Assembly: GCA_016165875.1 (NCBI GenBank)
Contig: JABBOT010000005.1
Coordinates: 23,442,627-23,506,626, forward strand
DNA: 64,000 nucleotides
Source: Acanthopleura granulata
Lineage: Eukaryota; Mollusca; Polyplacophora; Chitonida; Chitonidae
Reading direction: 5' to 3'
The notes beneath the pieces were generated by a model. It ran no database searches and was not told the origin of the DNA. It saw nothing but the letters and a program-made list of their open reading frames with translations. Both the position numbers and the translations under genes were made by a program. Of this stretch, positions 49,251 to 59,200 are shown one piece after another (within the stretch, counting starts at the first letter, position 1; each line of letters begins with the position of its first letter).

Positions 49251-50013
49251 AAAACAGCTCAGAAAATGCAGACGGTGATAAAGCTACTCAAAATGTACAT
49301 CTTTTGGTTTACTTCAGAAACCCGGAAACTCCGCTAGACTGGTTTCCCAGCTATGTATTTCGGAAACCTTTCATGTTTTCGGAAACCATCTAACCTATAT
49401 ATGGATTTGGCATGCACGCTCACCTAGTTTTCAGATCCGCCGCCATACCTTCAGATTCCATTAAATATTGAAAACAAAAGTCATTTTGAGTAAAAATTCA
49501 ATTATAATGCACCGCCCTGCGCAAAATGAATGGCGATATCATACTGGACATGTACGCCATACATGTGCTCTATGATGATTTATATTACCGATTTTATAAA
49601 CACTATAAGGCACAATTTTATTTATTTGTTTATTGGTTTATTGACTTATTATTATAACACGTAAGTTAGATTAAGCAACAAGGGAAGGAGTAACTTCGTG
49701 TATCAATGGAGTAAGTTTCTTCTTTCTTTTCTAAACAGTGCACATAGTTCTTGCAGAATTTTTAAATAATGCATGACCGTAGTTTTGAACACCGTGAAAG
49801 AAAGCTGGGGTGATCATTTCCAGTAGCAATAAAATAAAACAATTACATTTGTTAATTTCTGTCTTGTTTGTGTTGTATTTTATATATTCGCAGGTTGCTG
49901 TAGGAAGATCACGACCCCACCAATAGATAAATATCCTACATTACAAGACGGTTATTTGTTGTTGTTTTTTGTTTTTTGAGTTTTTTTTGGGCCTAAATTT
50001 TTTTCCTTTTTCT

Positions 50014-50040
50014 GCGGGGTTGGGGTGGGGTGGGTGGTGA
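50014..50040 (+). promoter_or_regulatory. G-quadruplex motif upstream of USP12/46
   Basis: GGGGTTGGGGTGGGGTGGG on the plus strand has four runs of at least three G with 1-2 nt loops, about 250 bp before the start codon. The motif is seen; folding is inferred. Confidence 0.6.
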
Positions 50041-50285
50041 AATCAAGTCGGTCCTTCCTACTTTATTGCTCACTCGCTAATCATCCGAACTCCGGAGATG
50101 GTTGCAGCTAACCTGTGTAATCGGGAACCAGGCAAAATTTATCAAATCGGAAAAGTACGAGCCGGTAGTACTAGATATGTCAGGGGCGATAATTCATGAT
50201 CGGAAGGAGAAGTTTACCATAATTTTGATGTTTTGATTCACTGTTTATAAGTTTGGATAATATGTGACCACAAGAAGAAATCTGG

Positions 50286-53200
50286 ATGTTTGGATTTTGC
50301 AACATGGTGAGTATTGGTCGTTAAGATTATGCATTAGTGTGACCATATCGTGAACTGGACTGGTTGCTTTAGAACTCCGGGGTGTCGCAATTCCAATGGA
50401 AAATCCACGGGCGTTCACCGATGCATTTAACATGCTTCACTACAACAACTCCATTTCACAGAAGTTCCCCCTACTAGCAGAGTTCCCGTTTAGGACTTTC
50501 TGTCATGTCTGTCTTCGTCACACATTTAAATTACTCATTATACAAAGCATGATTATATTTAGTTTTGGTTGTGCATAAGCCTAGCTGACGATGTGAACAT
50601 AGATGACAGTGCCTAGCGTGAACCCTGGAAAGGAGTCTATGCATAATAAGAAAATCTGCATCCATGTACTCAAGCCCTACTGACGGTGATTGATCTTATG
50701 AAAGTAACCTCCTGGTGTAAATCAGCTCTATTTTGCGGCATATGATGCTAGACACAGAATGCTGGTGTGTATGTCCCAAAATTTAGCAAATTAAACTAAT
50801 AGCTATATACACCACATTTATGTTTACATGTACACCATTTTCAGTTTCTGTATATCTGCATGGGCAAGAGTGTTAGAGAACTTAAGTGGTTTTAATGTAT
50901 GTGTTGATCAGTAAGCTTAACATGAAGGGCTATTTCGGGAACAACTATTCGACAGACTGCCTGTATTATTTTCTGTTGAGTGTGAAGCTGACTACTTCAT
51001 GGCATGTAATAAGCATTCAAGCTGACAAACCATGCGCTTAGGCTTTCTGAGTTACACCATTTCTCATTTACACTGAAGAAGATGTTTAGTAGAGGTGATA
51101 ACAGAGTTTTTGAAAGCTTGTGTTCAATTAGGCATTTTTATATAGATGTAAAGTAATTAATATCTTCAGTGATCACAGTAAGTTATTTGTGTTTGCTGGT
51201 AATATTACAGGAATGAAACTTTACTTCCCACATAACCTCCAGACAGTTATAATTAGGGGATCGTATTTCATGAGTCAAACATGATTTTATCCTTAATATT
51301 TTGTACACATTGACAGTAACTTCTTATCATTTTATTATCATGGGCTTTTAATGTAAGAGATTTTGCATGCTTGGTTCTTATTTTTGGTGTGTTGATTTGA
51401 TGTTTGTCCACTTGTGAATTTGGCTTGTCAAAAGGTGCCATTCTCTAAGTCGCTTATATTTGTAAACAACATGTTTTTAACAGCAGGATCACAAAACTTC
51501 ACCTCACAGTGACTGTACAGGTACTAAATTGATAATATCTTCTGAGCTGTACATGCTTCAGTACCAAAAATGTTGGTTGTCCTTTCTGTTTGTCCATTTG
51601 TACGTTCTTAAAGGGAAAGATCGAGTAAAAATAAAGTTATTGTGAGTAAAAAGACCAACTCATTGAATTATATCTGAAAAGACTTCTACTGATTGTTTCA
51701 GATTTTTGTTTTCACCAAATTCGGTGCAGTCAGATGTTTTGATTGCATGGTGGGTTTTATCGACCATTATTGATAATATGTATCAACTGTGACATCACAA
51801 AACTTTTTGTACATCTTTATGTTCAGCTCTGGATAATGTTTTTGTGAACCGTTCTCCTGTAATGTGTGCCTGTGTATAGAAAAGCTAACATGACAGTGAA
51901 GTTCTGCTTTATGGCCAGAGAAAGGTCAGCATGACTGTCACTGTCTTTCCCATTAAAAAACCTGCTTATAGTTTGAAGAGTATATATTGGGAGGACATTG
52001 AAACTCCAGTTATGTTGATCGTATGGGATGATTTCGTTTAGTGAGTATATGTTGTTCTGTCAAACCATTGTTATTGTTGTTGAATGTTGTTGAATCTGTA
52101 TCTGTTACATTTTTCAGGGTGCAAACACTTCTCAGCTTGAGAGGGAAATCGGGTCAGAGCAGTTTCCAGCCAATGAACACTACTTTGGACTTGTTAATGT
52201 GAGTTAAAAATACTATTAAACCTTACCTCAAAGTTAATCAGAAAGAAGGGTTGAAGGGATGGAAATTTGCAAGTACATTAGCTACAGATAATGGTGTTTC
52301 TGTGAATTTTATGTAGTTATTTTTGAAGAGAGAAAAAAATGAGAACCTTTTTTTTTTTTTGTTGAGCTAACACCTATATCCCTGTACAATTTTCAGTTTG
52401 GAAACACCTGCTATTGCAACTCTGTCCTGCAAGCGCTGTACTTCTGCCGTCCCTTTCGCGAGAAGGTACTGCAATACAAACAACAGCAGAAAAGCCAGAA
52501 GAGAGAAACCCTGCTCACATGCCTGGCTGACCTGTTCTACAGCATCGCCACGCAGAAGAAAAAAGTGGGAACTCTTGCGCCAAAGAAGTTCATCACTCGG
52601 TTGAGAAAAGAAAATGGTAAGTTTGTAGTTTTGACTTTTTCTAGGTTTAATAACATGATGCATTATGGGATTTCAGAGCTCTGTAAACCTGAATGGAATT
52701 ATTGTTATTCAGCAAAGTGGGGTAAATTTGTAATGTTTAGAGGCAATTACAAAGTAAAATAACAGAATGTAATAAAAATTGATTCCATTTATCTGTCAAA
52801 TTTTAATGTATATATATTTTCTTTGAATACTGTCTAAATGCAATAGTAAAGCAGTTATGATAATATATTTTCTAAAGTAAGTGCACTTTAAATTTCATCT
52901 GAGAGTGTACTTTTAGGGGCAAGTAAATGTCACAGAATATTCTCTTTGGTGCTGAAACTTATATTTTTGTAGTAGGATATCATCCTGCTTTCCAAATAAA
53001 CAAACCAAAGCCAAATTTTATTGTGTCCTGTGTGAAGAATCTGTATTTTTGTTTTGTTTCAGAATTATTTGACAACTACATGCAACAAGATGCACATGAA
53101 TTTCTGAATTATTTACTTAATACTGTGGCTGATTTATTACAAGGTAAGCACTTTTGTGATGCTAAGTGTCTGTTAACGTGGCAGACGCACATGACAGTTG

Positions 53201-56200
53201 GATTACTTTTAACTACCATGTACATGATACTGTGATAGTAATACTAATATACAGTGGCTTGGAACTACTTTGACAGGGAGGGGCATCTCATGTTCCCTCC
53301 AAAACACATACACCCCCTAACCTCACACCACCTGCCCCCACCTACCCACATTAGTCCCAGTCCAGTGACCTCATCAAGCTTCTCACATCCCCCCTCCCTC
53401 ACCTCCTGTTCCCTACCCAGCAACTTCGACCACAAGCAGACATTTGAAAATGCAGGATTAGAACTGCATACTTACAATTTCCCACCAGTGGCAATAATTA
53501 TCAACAAATTCATCAAATGAAAGGTGTCTGTTAACTTCTGGTTGTGAAAAAGAAGATATGATCCAATTTTATCTCCGAACATGCAAGAGTGTGGATGTGC
53601 ATAGTGTTTATAGCCATCCATAGATACAGACACATTTTTAAAGATACATGTATAAAAGATTCATAACTATGGCACAATTTTATAGAATATCACTTTTTTG
53701 GTAGCATTTCAGGGAATTTACGTCTAGAAAATATTTTGATCACTTACATTCTGCTTAATTCATTTGACTGATGTATTTGTCATATGTGTGTCTTTTTGTG
53801 GGTGTGATTCACAGCAGAGAAGCCAGGAAACAAGCCAAAGGTTGTGGGAGAGAGCCAAAGTAAACCTGACCCCACCTGGGTGCATGAAATCTTCCAAGGG
53901 ACCCTGACCAACGAGACCAGATGTCTGAACTGTGAAACTGTGAGTCATTGTACACAAACTGCTAGACTGTGAGTCATGGTACACAAACTGTGACACATTG
54001 AGTCTTAATACAGAACATGTGAAACTGGGGATGCACAACATGTTTAACTGGGGGTACACAACATGTGAAACTGTGAGTTATGGTACACAACATAAGAAAC
54101 TGTGGATACACAATGTGTGAAACGATGAGTCTTGTTATATAACAAGTGAAACTCTGAGTCCTAGTACATGATGTGGCAAATGGTGAGTCATAGTACATGC
54201 AAAATGACACTGTGAGTTAAAGTATACAACATGTGGTACTGACACTGAGATAGTTGAATAGTTTTATGTATGTGGCATAACATTTACCTGAACATCACTG
54301 CCCTGTTCTGACAGTTACTTTTGAAATGTTGCAATGTTAATAGATCCCAAGTTACACTGTCTTAATTCTACATGATTGATGGGTTATGTGATTGAAGAAT
54401 AATTCTTTTTGAAAACAATGTGATTGACATGCGCCTATGTGAACATAATTTACAGAGGCTATATTGCTTCTTCCAATCTTCTGGCGGTCAAATTTTGTCA
54501 AACTTTGTTAAATTGTGTGTACAGCATTGTATATAATGGAAACTGTCATTAGTAAATCACATGGATAGGTGATAAAGAACAAATCACTTCTAACTTACCG
54601 AGATGCAGGAAATGTCCACCTTTTGTGCTCTTCAAATTATTTGTGGTTCATTAGTTGACAATCACAGACATACCCTAAATTACCCAGTATTTTGTCTGTG
54701 ACTACGTTGTTTATTTTTCCTGATTCTGAAAGTTTTATTAATTTTAGAGAGTTGTTCTGCAGTTTACTTGGAAGGTTGAATGATAATCTATTGCAAAAAA
54801 AAAAATTGAGTTTCAACACCAGAAAGAATATTTTATGACATTTATTTGCCTCTAAAGATGTACTTTCTTGGACGAAATTTTAGGTAATTTACAGTAATTT
54901 TACTGAATATATAAACAGATGTATGTACATTTAAAACACCTGTCTGTCTCCATAGGTGAGCAGTAAGGATGAAGACTTCTTGGACCTGTCAGTAGATGTA
55001 GAACAGAACACGTCCATTAGCCACTGTCTGAGAGGCTTCAGTAACACAGAGACGCTGTGTGCAGAGTACAAGTACTACTGTGAGGTCTGCTGTAGTAAAC
55101 AGGAGGCACAGAAAAGGTGAGTCACAGCCTGACGGGCTTCAGTAACACAGAGATGCTGTGTGCAGAGTACAAGTACTACTGTGAGGTCTGCTGTAGTAAA
55201 CAGGAGGCACAGAAAAGGTGAGTCACAGCCTGACGGGCTTCAGTAACACAGAGATGCTGTGTGCAGAGTACAAGTACTACTGTGAGGTCTGCTGTAGTAA
55301 ACAGGAGGCACAGAAAAGGTGAGTCACAGCCTGACGGGCTTCAGTAACACAGAGGCGCTGTGTGCAGAGTACAAGTACTACTGTGAGGTCTGCTGTATTA
55401 AACAGGAAACACAGAAAAGGTAAGTCACAGCCTGAGGGGGCTGCAGTAACACAGAGACGCTATGTGCAGAGTACAATACTACTGTGAGGTCTGCTTTAGC
55501 AAACAGGAGACACAGAAAAGGTAAGTCACAGCCAGGTGGGCGCTGTGTACTGCTGTGAGGTCTGGTATGGTGAAGAAAAATATGTTATTTAAAAGAAAAG
55601 AACACATTTATACAACATACACCTTAAATGAAAGAGCTATACAAACTGTGTGGAATACTATTTTTTTTTTACATTTTTGAAATGTTTCGTAAAAGAGACA
55701 AACACATCATGTTTTACAAAATCCACCTATTCAGGGCACATAGAAAGTCCCGCCATGTTTTACGCTTGTCCAATGAAAATCCTCCTTTCGTCCTCTTGAG
55801 TATTCATTGTGACTTCACTGTGCTTATTGTTTTACTCCTACCCTTTAATTAATGTGCATTTCCAGTCTCGGGTAAATATATTCATACATCGTGACAATCG
55901 TGGATTTTAAGTTCTGTTAAAACTCTAAAAAGGAAGAGTTAGAGATGTACTAGAGGGCCACATCATGCCTACACGCGTGGCTGTAGGCTGCCAAAATGTG
56001 TCTGAATTGCGATGTCCTGAGAGCGCAACCTGTCCTGTCACAGATTGCCCCTGTCAAAGCCAGAAACCCTGGTTCCCACTCACATGAGCTTGATGTGTGG
56101 TCGGTCGAACTACTGCTCTCAGTCTCAAACTGGTAGCCTTGTAAGCCGAAGTTACATTCACTATCATCAGAACTAGAGCTGGGGTCCCCACTGAAGCCCT

Positions 56201-59200
56201 CCATTACGTTTTCTACATGATTTTTTTTTACCTTCAAAGACAGACGAGTAACTTTGCAAAGCTAAGCACGATGACATAAGCAATCTGTTAAAATGGTGGC
56301 CTAAAAAGGCTTCTCAGTCTTGGATGTTTAACAATTAAATACTCAAATAGCAAACACTTCTGCCAGAAAATAGAGGTTTTTTTATTTAACCATAAGTAAA
56401 GCTCTTTCTTTTAAGGTATAGGTTTGGTTAAATGTGTTCTTTTCTTTTAATTTGCTTTATTGAATTGAGCTATATACACATTTTAATGTGTAAAAATGTG
56501 AGTATTAGCAGGTCACTGGGGTTTCTTAAATGTAAACATGATCTTTATCTGATGATGGGCCAAATGTTACATCAGGTTATGCAGTCTTGTATTATTTTTT
56601 TCTCCTTTCAGAATGCGAGTGAAGAAACTACCTCAAATCTTGGCCTTACACTTAAAAAGATTTAAGTACATGGAGCAAGTAAACAGATACACAAAACTGT
56701 CATATAGGGTTGTCTTTCCATTGGAGCTCAGACTCTTCAACACGGTAAGAACATCAGGAACCTTACATGAAATATATACATATTTAATATTTTCTGCTCA
56801 GCCTAATCAATCTCACATTGTAGAATATCCTAAATGACCTAAAAATTTGCATAATAATGTACATTTTTAGGGACAGGTAAATGTCATAAAATGTTATTGT
56901 TGGTGCTGGAACCAATTTTTTTTTCATTAAGGTATCATCCTACCTTCCAAATGAGCCTCAATCAGCTTTCTAACATTGGTAGAACTCTCAGAATCAGAAA
57001 AAAGAGGAACTTCAGTCATGGATGAAATTTTAGTTCATTTAGGGTACTTATGAGTGATGAAAAGACAGTTGACGATGGTTCAGTAGGATGGCTCGGCTTT
57101 TGTTTTGCATGTTTTTAATGCTCTTTGTAATAATAATGAAACAATGATTTTAAGGTGTACATATGGAGTTGGAGTGATAGCTATATACATTGAAACTTTA
57201 AGAATCATTAAGGAAAGTGCATCACAAATATGATTGCAGAGCTCTTTGTTTCTGTAGCATCATGACTAAGCTGTTTTAGGGGGGCAGGTTGTACTGAAAT
57301 CAGTCGGCATAACATACTAACTCATAACACACCTTCCCAATAGTCATGTTAAGAATATTTTATCTCTTTGTGGTTCAGATTTCTTCAGTTTCTTCTGCTT
57401 TACACAGCTTACTACATGTACTTCTGAATATAGATACTTCACAGATTCTGCCTTTTAATTCTTGCCATAGTCTTTTTACTCTAGGACCTGTTTCTCAAAA
57501 CAATTTTCAGATTTGAGCCTTACATTGTAATCAAAATTGAACCCCTTAATACATGCATCAAACTGATAAATTTTGAATGCTCTGAACATGTACCTGCCCT
57601 GGTAATACAATTTCAGTTTATAAGGTTGAGCATCCAGATTAAAAAATTTTTTGGACTTTAGCTCAAAATGATTTTGTGTGAAGTGGTCAGTTGAGGTGTA
57701 CACTTGTGAGTACATGAACATAACCTTCTGTTTGCAGTCTGATGTTATATAATACTAGCCAGAGTTCACTTGGGTCACACCATTTCCAGCAAAGGGGTGT
57801 TTTAAAAAAATGTCAGGCACCTATTTGCAGGCTTCCATAACCTTCTGTTTGCAGTCTGATGATGCCTACAATCCTGACCGACTGTACGATCTGGTGGCTG
57901 TGGTGGTCCATTGTGGCAGTGGCCCGAACAGGGGACATTACATAAGCATAGTGAAGAGCCATGGTTTCTGGCTTGTCTTTGATGATGATATTGTGGATGT
58001 GAGTTGTTTCCTTTGTAATTAATTTTCATGCTTCTTTTATGTGTTCTATGCGAACGCATAGCAATGCATTATATAGGCATGACAATTTCCCAACTCTCAG
58101 ACCGGAAGTCGTTGACCAAGGTACAACCAACGACAAGTAGTTCTGAAAGTGATTTACAAATTTGACCTTTCTAGTGTCCAGTTTTGCTACATTTTCTTTT
58201 TAGAAAGTATTATAGTGGGGAGATGTGAAGTAACAATTCAGTAAAATGGATTTAACATTTAGAAATGTCATTTTCTTCTCCTCGGCGTGCGGAATATTTT
58301 GTTGTTTTTGTGAGGGTCATTCTGGCTACAGTGGCAGACCTGTCAGTTTGTGAGAGGTAAATGATTCAGAGGAGAAATCATTATCAGTATATATAAATAA
58401 AAAAATTTTAAGTGCCTTTGCATCAGTTTGACTGTTTTCACAGTTTTATAGGTGTGATCGCTTTCTTTTTGTTTTTGTGCTGTTTTCGATCTTCATGTCC
58501 CCCACGTCTGCTTGATACTCTGCCGCCATCTTGTAAAATTATTCATCATCGAAGACCATGTGTGTGCCATACTCAGTACATATTTCTTCATTTGCTGAAT
58601 ATAGAAGATCATTAGCAGTTGAGCAGTAGTTAGACCGTACCCTGTTCGATGTAGCATTCAAGTTCGCCCCGATGAGAGGGGTCTACATAAAACTGTCACA
58701 GAAAGTTGGATAATTTGACAACATATATTGTATCCAAAGTTGTCCTCCTGACACTGGCACAATTACGAGAATTCTTAAATCAAAGTATCAGTATCAGGTC
58801 GAACCAGACCGAATTGCTACCGAAGTCCTATTGCGTGACGACCGACTTCAAAGGGCGATTAGCATATCAGTCCGCTGAAGGCTAAATATAGCACAAGGAC
58901 AAAACAGAGCCATTCTTGCAACCAACAAGGCATCTGAAAGTAAAGTCGTTGGCAGTGCAATGCAGTCTTTATGAGCGTTATATATTGTAATTATCACGCA
59001 AGGAAGCCTGTGCACCTTTACACAACTAAATTAAGAAAACTTCTCTGTCATATGGTGCATTGCATAAGTAAGTAGGTTGGACGGTTTAAGACCAAATGTG
59101 TGCGTGACATTGATGTTGACTCCACCGTGGAGGTAAACTATTTTACTTCCAGGCTTCCACTGACTGCTGTTGGTTGTTATGAGAAATCAGTCCATTGATA

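Noticed and set aside
55118..55420. Extra copies of USP12/46 exon 6 as true alternative exons
   Set aside because: The stretch between one donor and the next TTCAG is only about 26 nt, too short for an intron, and the copies lack a branch-point and pyrimidine region. They are intronic duplicates unless RNA shows otherwise.
55950..56237. 95-aa minus-strand open frame with Ser-rich and Cys residues in USP12/46 intron 6
   Set aside because: It looks somewhat protein-like ([19 protein letters not shown]), perhaps a remnant of a mobile element, but there is no family match, partner exon or second copy to support a call.
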